A DNA stretch of 32,998 nt from Haplomitrium mnioides (lineage: Eukaryota > Marchantiophyta > Haplomitriopsida > Calobryales), in NCBI GenBank assembly GCA_049999725.1, contig JBNGIS010038583.1, forward strand, positions 1 to 32,998. The letters are read 5' to 3'. The notes beneath the pieces were generated by a model. The model saw nothing but the letters and a program-made list of their open reading frames with translations. It did no database searches and had not been told where the DNA came from. Positions 1 through 9,740 of this stretch are shown here, piece after piece; within the stretch, counting starts at the first letter, position 1; every line of letters starts with the position of its first letter. Made by a program: the position numbers and the translations under genes.

Positions 1-118
1 CCAAAGATAGATTTTTCACCAATTTTTATCTTCTCTGAAGCTCTCGGTAGGTTTTTTTTTCTTTAAATTTCCTCAAATGGGCTTATTTCTGAATAATCTT
101 GCAGATTTCTGCGTCACA
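1..118 (-). repeat. 3' LTR of element A (first 118 bases only)
   Basis: Matches about 16424-16541 with few differences, including the stretch reading CCAAAGATAGATTTTTCACC. On the minus strand the LTR starts TGTGACGCAG at 118, directly after the polypurine tract. The rest lies beyond the left edge. Confidence 0.9.
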
Positions 119-134
119 TGCTCCCCCTCTCTAT
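119..134 (-). other. Polypurine tract of element A
   Basis: On the minus strand bases 132-121 form a pure purine run (AGAGAGGGGGAG) followed by CA and then the LTR start TGTG. This is the expected site for plus-strand DNA priming. Element C has the matching tract at 20989-20999. Confidence 0.8.
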
Positions 135-1098
135 TGCGCAGCGTCCTTGCAAGCATCTTCTTTGTAAAAATATCTCTTCAACCGATATCCATTAATTTGG
201 GTTGGGAGAAGTTCCCCATCCAGGGTCACTAACGTGACTGAGCCATTCTCATATACATGGATGACTCGATATGGACCATCCCACCTCATTTGAAGTTTCC
301 CTAGAAATAGCTGATATCGCGAATCATAGACCAGAACTAATTCGCCATCTTTCACCATTGTTGATCTCAGATTCTGGTCATATCTCCATTTTCTCTTCCA
401 TTGAATTTCTTCCGTTGCCTCCACACTTAGTGTCCTCTCTTCTTCCAGTCAAATGATCTGTTGCGTTCAATCCCATACACTTTCCTCCACTGATTTCCGA
501 TCAGTGAGTTCGACTTGCAATGTCGGAATGGCCAACTCCATCGGCATTATTGCATGCATTCCATACACAAGGAAATATGGAGTTTTCTTAGTTGTAATTT
601 TCTCAATTGTCCGATAAGCCCATAATGCGATAGCAACCTTTTTGTCCCATGCAATCTTATCTATTGCCACAATTTTATTCAAAATCTTGCATAAAATTCC
701 GTTAACTTTTTCAGTGTGTCCATTGGCTCTCAGGTTATAGGGAGTTGTCTTTTGATACTTGATCAAATATCTCGTAGTTAGAGTTTCAATTGTTGAATTG
801 AGGAAATGTGTTCCTCTGTCACTTATCAGCTCCAGTGGACATTCGAATCTGCTGATGATGTTATTGAATAAAAATTCCGCAACTACCTCAGCGGTATCTC
901 TTTTAACTGGTTCGGCTTCTGCCCACTTTGTAGCACAATCAGTTGCCACCAGGATGTATTGATTGTGTGTCCATCTTGCTGCTGGCTGGATTGGACCAAC
1001 AAAATCAATCCCCCATTTTTCAAATGGTGCTAGAGGTAAGATTGGAACTAGGGCCAATGGGATGTAGCAGTTGGTTGTCCGATGCGCTGGCACGGATC
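131..1098 (-). pseudogene. Integrase core and C-terminus of element A (broken)
   Basis: Retroviral-type integrase (rve) catalytic core and C-terminal DNA-binding part, which would insert the cDNA into the host chromosome. Visible motifs are WGIDFVGP (first catalytic Asp), ISDRGTHF (second Asp) and NGHTEKVNG (catalytic Glu). The GPY-like module KLQMRWDGPY near 250-300 is followed by NGYRLKRYF; no chromodomain follows. Lesions: a one-base deletion near 1057 shifts the frame just after a CDPCQRIGQP-type zinc-finger end. Two in-frame TGA stops (467-469 and near 437), at places consistent with ancestral CGA Arg codons, cut the link to the C-terminal part. The N-terminal half of the integrase lies across insertion D at 4718-5099. 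Confidence 0.9.
1094..1098. repeat. Left target site duplication of insertion D (GGATC)
   Basis: GGATC directly precedes the TGTCGCTCCC terminus of D and recurs at 4718-4722 directly after its GCTGACA terminus. A 5-bp duplication is the normal Ty3/gypsy target length. Confidence 0.9.
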
Positions 1099-2104
1099 TG
1101 TCGCTCCCTTGTTTCAGGCCTTAACCCTTTCAGGCCCTGTTTCGAAGCAGGGGAGGACGTGTTTTACGGGCTTTGGGGTTCTTTTCTGAGATGGCCCCTT
1201 GCCAGTTACCACTTTCAGACCTTAAGGACTCTTCCTCTCCTTACAGGTCTGTTGTGCTTTTCTCACTCCTCTTCTTCACACACTCAAGTCAGACATTCAA
1301 CCATTCACTCAGGTCCACATCCATAACACCCAGCTAGCTTTGTGCAATTCTTCCTCTTTATTCTTAGGACCCAATGACTTAGGCCCTGTCACCTTATTTG
1401 TGCTTGGGCAGAATGGTGCTGGTGACCTGCACAGCTGAACACACAACAACTTTGGACTCCCCCTTTCAGGGTGGTCACATGTCTGATACAACTATTCCTA
1501 ACTATCCTAAGCTGCACTAATTCCTAACTAATTCCTAACTATGCAAATAGGATCATCAACAGAGAGCATTCACCCCCAGAATACCAGACTTGTGTCAAGG
1601 GATTGGACTCCCCCTTCAAGTGTGTTCCTCGAGTCTACTCAACTAAACCGATGTCCTCTAATCTAACAACTCAAGGAGACACACATGCAGAATACAAATC
1701 TAACTACACATATATGGACAAACACATTTATACAATATACAAGAGAAAACATAGTCCTTGAAGGCCCTCTGGAATTCAAACTGATATACTTCCCTTGTGA
1801 ATCCCGTTGCCTTACAATTGCAGCCCAGCAACCCACACACCCTCCACTCCAGATAGTTTTTCAACTTCCCTCGCGAGAAGCCCTGCTTTTACTTCCTCAG
1901 GTTAGGAAGAGAGTTTCTTTTACTTCCACCTCTGGAAGACAGCTTTACCAGCTGCAGGTAGCCCACTCCACCCTCGAGCCTCGACGGGTCTTACTACGCC
2001 CAGTGCACCGACACTAGCACAGCCCCCCCTCTCAACTCCACTTGAGAATTAACACACCAGAGTGTTCTCTGAATACTCTGGGTTGATGCGCTTGCACAGA
2101 GAAT

Positions 2105-2735
2105 GCCGAGAAACTCCTAGCTCACTACCAGGCAGCCTCTCCTTAGTTCTCAGCCGATCAAAAACTCCTTCCAAGCTATTGTATCAGTAACCCTCCGCTC
2201 TGGTCCGTCTGCAAGGACGAGTTCACCTGGATCGCCCGAGCATCCAGAGCTCACTACTCATGCAACACTCGGCGCCCCTCCAGTCCACCTCCGAATCCCC
2301 TGGTTCCCTTTGAACGAGTAACTCTGCTTCACGTAGCCTTCAATGAATTATCGCCCTACCTTACCATGCGCAATTCCCCTTTCTTGCTATCGCTGTCACC
2401 CCGCAAAGGCCCGTCAAACGCCGAGACGACCCCCAGCTCACTACCAGGCAGCCTCTCCTTAGTTCTCGGCCGACTGAAAACTCCTTCAAAGCTATCATAT
2501 CAATAACCCTCCGCCTTGGTCCGCCTGCAGGGACGAGTTCACCTTGATCGCCCGAGCATCCAGAGCTCACTACTCATGCAACACTCGGCGCCCCTCCAGT
2601 CCACCTCCGAATCCTCCGATTCCCCTTGAGCGAGTAACTCTGCTTCACGTAGCCTTCAATGAATTATTGTCCTGCCTTACCATGCGCGAATCGCGAGCCT
2701 CGCAGCGCTATATCTCCAACAATTGCCCGTGCATC
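2105..2735. repeat. Tandem duplication, ~316-bp period, inside LTR D
   Basis: A segment starting GCCGAG...CTCACTACCAGGCAGCCTCT at 2105 recurs at about 2420. Anchors CTCACTACCA at 2121 and 2437 give the period of about 316. Both copies run through CACGTAGCCTTCAATGAATTAT with only scattered substitutions, so the duplication is fairly recent compared with the surrounding decay. Confidence 0.88.
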
Positions 2736-3099
2736 AACCCGAAGAATTTCGAAGACAAACGATATAAACTCCCCTCGTGCGCTGCCCTCCGACGCTCGAT
2801 TCGATGAATAGTCGTTATTGCCATTGGCTCGAAACAGGGGATGATGACGCGTGGCTTCACTGTTAGGTAATCCCATTACCACGGGATGGGAGGAAGCGCC
2901 GCGTGTCCAACAGTTGGTCAAGGAAAATCCGATGACAACGGTCACTTGAACGAAGAGCCCCGAGGAATCTGACGGGAAGAGATTCCGCAGAACCAAGTCC
3001 GAAGAGGCCTTCGAAGCCGACTTCTGAAGTGCCCCAAGGAACTGACTCCAAGGGATCTCCTTAGATCCCTCCGCAGATACCTCTTTTTTCTCCTCGCGC

Positions 3100-3570
3100 T
3101 ACGTCGTTCGCTGCACCGCCGTCCGACGCTGCCCCGCAAGGGGTAGGCTGACCGTCGCGCGGAACTCTCCTCCGTAGTTGACCCGCACTGTGCCCGAGGT
3201 CAGGTGAACTCCTCTCCTTGCATCGCGTGTCCCGTGAATTGCCTCGGGGTCCTTGGAGTCGCCACGTCCTCCGCAGGCCGCCGTCCGGCGCCGCCTCGCA
3301 AAGGGGTAGGCGGACCGTCGCGCGGACCTCCTTCCGATGTTGACCCACAGAACCCTACGCGCTTCCCAAGGCGCCACATCATCCGAAGGGCGCCGTCCGA
3401 GGCCGCCCCGCAAAGGGGTAAGCAGACCGTCGCGCGAACCCTTCTTCCGATGTTTGACCTTCGGAAACACCTCCTGGCTCCTCAGTGCGCCACGTTTCCG
3501 AAGCCTCCCGAGGACTTCCTGTGCTCGCCACGTCATCCATTGAGCCGCCACGGACTTCCTCTGCTCGCCG
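3100..3570. repeat. GC-rich imperfect repeats in LTR D
   Basis: Three diverged units begin near 3117, 3281 and 3386. Each reads roughly CGCCGTCCG, then CGCAA(A)GGGGTA, then GACCGTCGCGCG and ending near TTGACC. A fourth relative lies at about 17365-17445 in the LTR-like remnant. Between and after them come CCACGTC- and CCACGTTT-type words (3262, 3490, 3528). Confidence 0.7.
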
Positions 3571-3970
3571 AATAAGAACGGTGTCGATGTCGCCATTTCA
3601 ACGTACCTTCAAAGTAAGAACTACTCGCTCGCCTGAGGCTAGCTTCGTTAACACTTCGGAAAGCTCGTTATAAGAACTAGTATGCCCTTTCAGACCGTTT
3701 GCCCTTTTCGAACTTTCTGTAGCACCTCGTCAAACTTTTACCTTTCTGGATGCCGAAGCGGCAAAATGTCACCCTTTCGGCGCCAATAGCTCCTCCGTCG
3801 GTTGCACCGGCGTCAGCGTCGTTTCTGACCGCTCTCATCTTGCTCGCCGATTCGCCGATATATCGTGCTTTCGCCATGCTCTTCGTTTCCCTCCACCGGA
3901 TAGGTGCCATGTCGCCCTTCTGGCTCAGCCTCTTTCCTGTTGGACGGTTTGCGTTGGGTCACCGCTTTGC

Positions 3971-4070
3971 NNNNNNNNNNNNNNNNNNNNNNNNNNNNNN
4001 NNNNNNNNNNNNNNNNNNNNNNNNNNNNNNNNNNNNNNNNNNNNNNNNNNNNNNNNNNNNNNNNNNNNNN
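3971..4070. other. Assembly gap (100 N)
   Basis: Exactly 100 Ns, the usual placeholder for a gap of unknown size. It lies inside LTR D, so the length of D is uncertain. Confidence 1.
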
Positions 4071-4267
4071 GGTGCTGCCACGTCGTCCGTGGAATCCCAC
4101 GAAGGCTCTGGAGACGCTACGTTTCCGTGGAATCTCGCGGGGCCTTTCGTGGGACTCCACTCTTCCGTCAGGACTTACCGACTCGGATGGATCGTTCGAT
4201 CGGCCTTTGCAGGGCTTGCTCTTGCTTGCGGGATCGAGGTGTCCCTCTTCCCTGGCCTTGCTCGCCC

Positions 4268-4708
4268 TCATGATGATCTCATCTCCTCCTGTCGGCTCCT
4301 GATACTTACTTCCCGATTTGTGGCCGCTGCAAGACACCCGCGATCTGCCTTTCTTCGGAGCTTCCTTGTTGTTGATCCCTTTGTCTTCCTCCTACGATCG
4401 CCTCGCCATGAGTGGCTGCTCTGTCCCTTCTCCCCAGGCTCCGATCCCCGCACCGTCCTTAGGCCCACGGATTCTCGCTGGCCTGATTTGAATTTGAAAA
4501 TGGGGTCCCTCCCCTGGCTGGCGATCCCTGCTCTCCTTCCTCCTCTCCTCTGCCATGATCCTGTTTCCCTCCCAGGACTCATGCACCCTGCTCTTATCAA
4601 CTGTTTGAGGTAATCAGCTATTCCTGCGAGGCCTTCACACTTGCTAAGGAGCATTTGGGTCGTTGATGCTTTTGATTCCGTGAATTCTGCTTGAATGCTC
4701 CAAAGCAC
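4268..4708 (-). other. Weak sense-strand reading frame at the start of LTR D
   Basis: An open stretch of about 146 codons begins 9 bases inside the minus-strand start of LTR D. The predicted product is Arg/Gly/Ser-rich with no recognised domain. The underlying DNA is GA-rich on this strand, which by itself removes many stops, so this may be chance. It is listed because LTRs A, B and C also carry sense frames near the same end. Confidence 0.2.
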
Positions 4709-4717
4709 CAGCTGACA

Positions 4718-4722
4718 GGATC
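4718..4722. repeat. Right target site duplication of insertion D (GGATC)
   Basis: Exact copy of 1094-1098, directly after the D terminus. Confidence 0.9.
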
Positions 4723-5099
4723 ACATTTCTTAATAAATTCCGCCACTTCTTTATACATTTTTGGCCACCAATATCGGCTCTCCAGAATCTTCTTTACAGT
4801 GTTGCATGTTGCAAAGTGACCTCCCTCCATATCCTCATGAAATGCGGAAATCACCTTTTTCCGATCTTCTCCTTCTATACATCTCCGAAGAACCTCATCG
4901 GGTCCCAATTTATACAAGATACCCCGAAACAGTGTATAAAACGACATCTTGTGCTGGAATACAGCCCTCTTCTCAGGACTCAATCCTTTAGAAACTGTCT
5001 GATATTGCAAATAATTGACAATCTCCTTGAACTCCAAATCTTTGGAAATAGCGAACAGATGTTCATCCGCTAACAAGTCATTCACCCTCTCTGAGGATG
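4718..5099 (-). pseudogene. Integrase N-terminal zinc-finger part of element A
   Basis: Encodes the HHCC-type zinc-binding region that precedes the catalytic core. It shows a His pair in FHEDMEGGHFA, the typical SRYWWPKMYKEV segment, and the first Cys of the C-x2-C pair in KKCDP. The second Cys is at 1091-1093 on the other side of insertion D. Element C gives the intact local order GGHYA...YWWPTMY...SCDPCQ. The open frame runs on past 4718 into LTR D for about 33 codons, but that tail is not integrase. Confidence 0.88.
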
Positions 5100-6135
5100 G
5101 TTCTCCTTCCAACCTTGACAGAAAGTCTGCATTTGCATGCACCTTCCATGGTCGCACATGGACTTCAAATTCAAATTCTTGGAGAAGTAGAATTCATCGT
5201 GCTAATCTCCCGGATAGATCTGGCTTGTATATAATATACTTTAAAGCATTATGATCAGTATGGAAAATGAACGGATATCCCAACAAGTAATGTCGGAATT
5301 TCTGAACCGCGTAAATCATACCCAGTCCTTCCCTCTCAGTCGTGTGGTAATTTCTTTCAGGTATGGAGAGTTGTCTACTGGCATAGTAAATCGGATGCTC
5401 CTCTTTCTGAGATCCCTTCTGATTGAGGACTACCCTAATTGCAGTTCCAGATGTGTCAATATACACATGAAATTTCTTCTTCCAATCCAGAACAGCCATA
5501 ATTGGTGCTGACATTAGCCTCTGTTTCAAATTCTCAAAAGATTTCTGGCATTCTTCAGTCCAAATCCAATCTTTGGACTTCTTGAGCAACTTCGTCAAAG
5601 GATCTGCTATCCAAGCATACCCATTGATCATTCGTCTATAATACCCCACACATCCCATAAATCCTCTGAGTCCCTTCAAAGTTGTTGGCACGGGGAGATC
5701 CATAATCACCTTTACTTTTGCTTGATCCGTAGCGATTCCTTCCTTGGAAATTTTATGCCCCAGAAGTATCCCTTCGAACAATCCAAAGTAACACTTATCC
5801 GGGTGCAAGCAAATGTGAAATTTGCGGCACTTCTCCAAACATTTACGCAAGAATCCCAAATGAGTGTGGGTAGTGGAATGAACACAAAAATCATCTAGGA
5901 ATATTTCCATGAAAACTTGAAGGTAATCTCGAAACGCCTGTGTCATAAGCCTTGTGAAAGTCGCTGGTGCATTACATAGCCCAAAAGGCATCACCTTGTA
6001 GGCATATGTTCTCCAATCTATAGTGAAGGTAGTCTTGGCTCGATCATCCAGTTGAATAGAAACTTGATTGTATCCACTAACGCCATCCATGAATGAATAA
6101 CACTCCTTTCCCGCGACTACATCCAGAATGATGTC
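5100..6135 (-). pseudogene. Reverse transcriptase palm and RNase H of element A
   Basis: Reverse transcriptase core from the FMDGVSGYNQV segment through MPFGLCNAPATF and the catalytic box IFLDDFCVHS (Asp-Asp pair), then LLGHKIS and GLRGFMGCVGYYRR. RNase H follows with HVYIDTSGTAI, YYASRQL, ERNYHTTEREGLGM and FHTDHNALKY. It copies element RNA into DNA and removes the template RNA. The frame is open from 6135 to a TGA at 5194-5196 in a position where element C has Arg (GRIARRMLLLQ), so CGA to TGA is likely. It then continues in the same frame. The fingers domain is on the far side of insertion B. Confidence 0.92.
6131..6135. repeat. Left target site of insertion B (ATGTC)
   Basis: ATGTC before B compares with CTATC (9075-9079) after it, three of five bases matching. 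The duplication is accepted because deleting B and one copy gives an uninterrupted reverse transcriptase frame that aligns codon for codon with element C (Phe-x-Asp-x-Ile-Leu-Asp). Confidence 0.65.
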
Positions 6136-6860
6136 TGTTGCAGCCCTCTTTGGAGTATTTAGGATCAGACTTCTCTAATCCAGTGTCGAACCCACGAGGA
6201 GCAACAAGGTAGCTTGATGTTTTCTTTGATTAATACGTCTTCCAGTCGTTTTGGGATAACGGGGATAGCTGAACACAACCCCATGACCTGGCTCTCCTTG
6301 CCTTGGTCATTCGTACCCTCTTTCTTTCTCTTGTAGCTACTACAACGACACCCAAGTACCCCCTTGGCATGACCCGCTGCAGCCTGCTGCCCTTCACTTC
6401 ATTGCAGATCACTCAAGAGGCAAGAATCCCTTGAAGCCTACCTCCTCAAGAAGACTTTAAGTGAGAAAGGATGAAAATCTTTCACGCAAAGACTTGCATG
6501 GGAAGTCTAAGCGCAGCCTTCTCTCCTCCCTTACACTCCTTACTGAAGCATACTCTCAGGAAAATTCCAGATCTGTGCTTGCTGATTTTGCAGTGGAATT
6601 ACCACCCAGAGTGCACCCAGGTACCCCCCTGGCATGGCCTCCTTCCCTACGTTCAATCAACAAACATAAATCCACCTCACTCCTATTGTCTCTAGAAGAT
6701 ATGATCTCCCAACGAATGCTTTACTCCTCTCATTAATTTCTGCTTTCCATCTCGTTTGGAACCCATATTTCATAACAGGCGAAAACTTCACAGAAAATAA
6801 GGCCAACTTTTATAGATTTGAAATTCAGAATCGCACATGCTAGGCCATCTCCTGGGAAAT

Positions 6861-6875
6861 CCCCCCCCCCCCCCC
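6861..6875. repeat. Homopolymer run of 15 C
   Basis: Fifteen consecutive C residues, followed by AAAAG, within LTR B. The exact length is prone to sequencing error. Confidence 0.95.
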
Positions 6876-8052
6876 AAAAGAAAAACATTACATGTCTTAT
6901 CCTCTTCCTTTCTAACTGCCTTCTAACTAATCCATCTAACGGCTAAGTACTCCAACTAATCAAACTAACAATAACAAAATACTGCTCTCTTTTTCACAGG
7001 TTTCTAACTACTAGGTCTGTCAGTTGCTACTTATTACTAACTCGTGGAAAAGTTCAATGTAGGAACGATGCATTCCGCCGACCCCTTCCAAACTTTCTAA
7101 AGACATCTGATTTTCAGAATCTCGAGCTGAAACTTCGATAACTCCCTGCTTCGCCCGTTCCCTTCTAATCCAATCACTTCCTCTCTCGTGAGGCAACTCT
7201 GATCTGTCTTCTTGCTATAAGAACCTTCACTCACGAGCTTGGAGTGATGGGAAGTTCTTATATTGAGCTATGCGAGGAGTTAGTGAAAATCAAGCCAAGA
7301 AGGCATTCTTATATGAAGTTAGGAAAAGAGGACCAAGATCAAAATCGCAGTCACATCCTTCTTTAGAATCTTCATCGATTTAGAGCAGGCGTTTTCGATC
7401 ACAGAGTCCTCCTTCATAGCTCGGCATTCGAGCATTCATCAGTGGGAGAGGCATTCCATCATACTCAAGATTCGTCATTCTGTAGGCATGGAGGAGAATT
7501 GTGCGGCCGAAGCCTTCTCTATCCTGTGATTCAGGGCCCTTATCTCACAAGGCCTTCATTGCTCTGCAGGGGCTTTTCTTTCACGCAGCAGATTCATCGC
7601 ATAGCAGGCTCATCAAGCTCATCACATAGTAGGGCATTTGCACATGGCAACACCACAGGAGATCTTCATTGCAGGACCCTCTCACCATAGAAATATCCGG
7701 AAAGATTGATTCGAACTTTCGAAATTATCCGCTTCAAACTTTCTAATCTCCCCGTCGCTCCGTATCTGTACATATCATCACTTCAGCAAATTCCTTCACA
7801 ATTCCTCACATCGGATCCCTCTCTAGACGGACTCCCCACGTCGTAAAGTCGATCAGAACCATTTAAACCGGTCCTCTCCACTTAGGAAGGTTTAGTTTCG
7901 ATGCAATCCTCGTAACTTCAGACACTCGATATAAGAACTACTCGCAAACAACAGACTCGTCATAGCAACGCAACAACGGAACCACAGAACTTCATAAAAT
8001 CGGAATATTTGGAATCTTCGTAAACTCGGAATAACGAAACCACAGAATCGCG

Positions 8053-8165
8053 GACCACGGACCATCGGAACCTCTTCGGAACAATGGACCACGGACCATC
8101 AGAACCTCTTCGGAACAACGGACCACGGAATAGCGGAACCTCTTCGAAACAACAGACCACGGACC
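8053..8165. repeat. 34-bp tandem repeat, 3.3 copies, in LTR B
   Basis: Copies at 8053-8086, 8087-8120 and 8121-8154 begin GACCACGGA and run through AACCTCTTCG; a partial fourth copy ends at 8165. The first two copies differ at only a few bases. Related short words (CGGAAT, TTCGGA) continue on both sides to about 8265. Confidence 0.9.
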
Positions 8166-8294
8166 CGTCGTAACAACAGAACCTCGGACACTCAGAAAAA
8201 CGGAATATTCGAAATCTTTGTAAACTCAGAACAGTGGACTCATCGAAACTTCTTCGGATTCCTTCGTAACATCATCGCACCATCCTACTCACAA

Positions 8295-8741
8295 TCAGCT
8301 TCTCTCCTGAATATTAGCGATCAAATCCTCCTCTTCAATTCTTCTGATTCGTTCCAACCTGCAGATCACATCTCCAAGTCGTCGCTCCTCGATTGGAAGC
8401 GTTGCAGGGCTGCCGTCGTCAATAGCTTTATCAAATCGCATCAAGGCCTCCGCATCCTACGAACATAATCACTTCGAGCTTTCTTTTCTTGGAGAAGAAG
8501 CAGATTTTCCTGAATCGAGCATAGAGCAAAATTCGTTGAAGACTGCCTCTTGAAGAATTTGTCGCTTATTGTGCCCGACAACCAGGTGTTCCAAATTCCT
8601 GGTTTTCTCGATATTGCTTTGCATCTTTTGAACCATCTCAATCTGCCCATCAGCTTGAAACAGAGCCTTCCATATGGAAACACAACATCCCTTCAAGTTC
8701 GATCCTCCTCCTTGCTGATCATTCCTTCTGCAGAGGATCAT
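8295..8741 (-). pseudogene. Decayed reading frame in the 5' part of LTR B
   Basis: About 148 codons in one frame, beginning 333 bases inside the minus-strand LTR start and interrupted only by TGA at 8469-8471 and a TAG near 8457. The product is rich in charged residues and has helix-like patterns such as MVQKMQSNIEKTRNLEHL and a Leu/Ile heptad-like tail near RLERIRRIEEEDLIANI. A different frame between about 8750 and 8970 also looks coding (for example MHLWRQMQKVEHRKC), suggesting a longer ORF with a frameshift. No known domain is recognised. It is comparable in place and direction to the LTR ORF of element A, but I see no clear residue-level similarity. Confidence 0.45.
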
Positions 8742-9074
8742 ATCTCAACAAGGCAAGGGTCATTGGTGGGCATGTTTGAAACCCATGTTCTGCACTTGCG
8801 ATGCTCCACCTTTTGCATTTGTCTCCACAAGTGCATCCCTTCTTCATCAAGTTATTGTTGAGCACTTCCTTCTTAATTTGAATTCAATGGGGCAGCAACT
8901 CCGTTCTCATCCAATTGATGCAGCTCTCCTTCCATCCAGCTTTGCTTCCAATCAAGCCTTTCTTCGCTCAAATTTCCATATCTCCTCTTGATTAGACTGC
9001 AAATGTATGTTTCAGCTACACAGTGACACAATTAGTTAGTTTTCCTTTAATTAACCCATAAGTGTGCTCCCACA

Positions 9075-9688
9075 CTATCGATGAACGGCATTGGATGAAA
9101 ATATTTCTTGGTCACCGCATTGAGCTTTCTGAAATCAACGCAAACTCTGATCTTTCTGTCCTTCTTTGGCACAATGATCATGGGAGAAACCCATTGAGAA
9201 TTCTCCACTGGATATATGAACTTTGCTTCCAACAGCTTTTCGATTTCCTCTTTAACCTTTAGAGATAAATTTGGATTAAGGCGGTATTGCCTTTGGCGTA
9301 TAGGCACAACATTATCTTCCAAGTAAATTCTATGCTGGCAGGTTTCAGGAGCTACTCCTTTCAAGTCCTTATAGCTCCATGCAAACACATCTTGAAATTT
9401 GGATAGGAGCTCCTTATAAGCATCCAAAGATTTTCCTGTTCGTTCCTTTGACACTTTTAATCGTTTTGGCTTAGAGTCTGTTCCAATATTTATTAGTTGA
9501 ATTTGATCTTCTTTTGAAAACCCCTCTCGAGATACAGACAATTCTGCTGGAGGTTGAGGAAGAACAGCCACCACACTGGGACCATCTACAGTGTCGTCAG
9601 CTCCAGAAGGTAAGTCATTGATCATTGCTACGTTCCAACAACCCACTTCGGAAAACTCATCCGTTGCAAAAAGTCCGATCTTCTTCAT
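9075..9688 (-). pseudogene. Protease-RT linker and reverse transcriptase fingers of element A
   Basis: The start of the reverse transcriptase domain. The linker carries FQDVFAWSYKDLKG, a motif common upstream of Ty3 reverse transcriptases, then HRIYLEDNVVPIRQRQYRLN. The fingers follow with FIYPVENSQWVSP, KKDRKIRVCVDFRKLN and PMPFID. The frame is open for about 200 codons, then runs into LTR B at 9074. The palm continues at 6135. A frameshift separates this part from the protease frame, which ends at 9741. Confidence 0.9.
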
Positions 9689-9740
9689 CTAACTCTTTGG
9701 GAAACCACTTGAATCCTCCTACAATCCGAGTGGATTCTTC

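Larger units (their letters stand above)
1099..4717 (-). mobile_element. Insertion D: probable solo LTR inside element A integrase
   Basis: A 3,619-base insert (including 100 Ns) with TG...CA ends and a perfect GGATC duplication. It contains no gag or pol domain. Its plus-strand start TGTCG matches the inner LTR edge of element C (TGTCGTAG). It also carries the CCACGTC-type and TAAGAACTA-type motifs seen in the other LTRs in the same direction, so I read it as a minus-oriented solo LTR. Removing it with one GGATC joins the integrase zinc finger codons exactly (Lys-Lys-Cys-Asp-Pro-Cys-Gln). The assembly gap means the true length is unknown, and a deleted internal region hidden in the gap cannot be excluded. 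Confidence 0.75.
6136..9074 (-). mobile_element. Insertion B: probable solo LTR inside element A reverse transcriptase
   Basis: A 2,939-base insert with plus-strand ends TGTTGCAGCC and GCTCCCACA. On the minus strand it starts TGTGGGAGCACA, the same 12 bases that start the LTR of element C, which fixes its orientation. It has no gag, pol, primer site or internal LTR copy, so a solo LTR formed by LTR-LTR recombination is the simplest reading. It contains a 34-bp tandem repeat, a 15-base C run, ATAAGAACTA-type motifs (7216 and 7931) and a decayed sense reading frame near its 5' end. Between about 6200 and 7900 I see no domain. Confidence 0.82.

Noticed and set aside
119-470. Chromodomain or env-like gene after the integrase
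   Set aside because: The integrase ends in a GPY-like module and the polypurine tract follows directly; no chromodomain pattern or signal/transmembrane segment is seen.
1685-2017. Plus-strand open stretch of 110 codons in LTR D
   Set aside because: Low-complexity, no domain, and in the antisense direction of the LTR. It fits chance in a TC-rich strand.
1099-4717. Insertion D as a DNA transposon
   Set aside because: Terminal inverted similarity is only TGTC, there is no transposase-like frame, and the 5-bp duplication with TG...CA ends fits an LTR better.
8053-8165. CRISPR-like array
   Set aside because: The repeats are directly adjacent with no spacers, and lie within a plant LTR.
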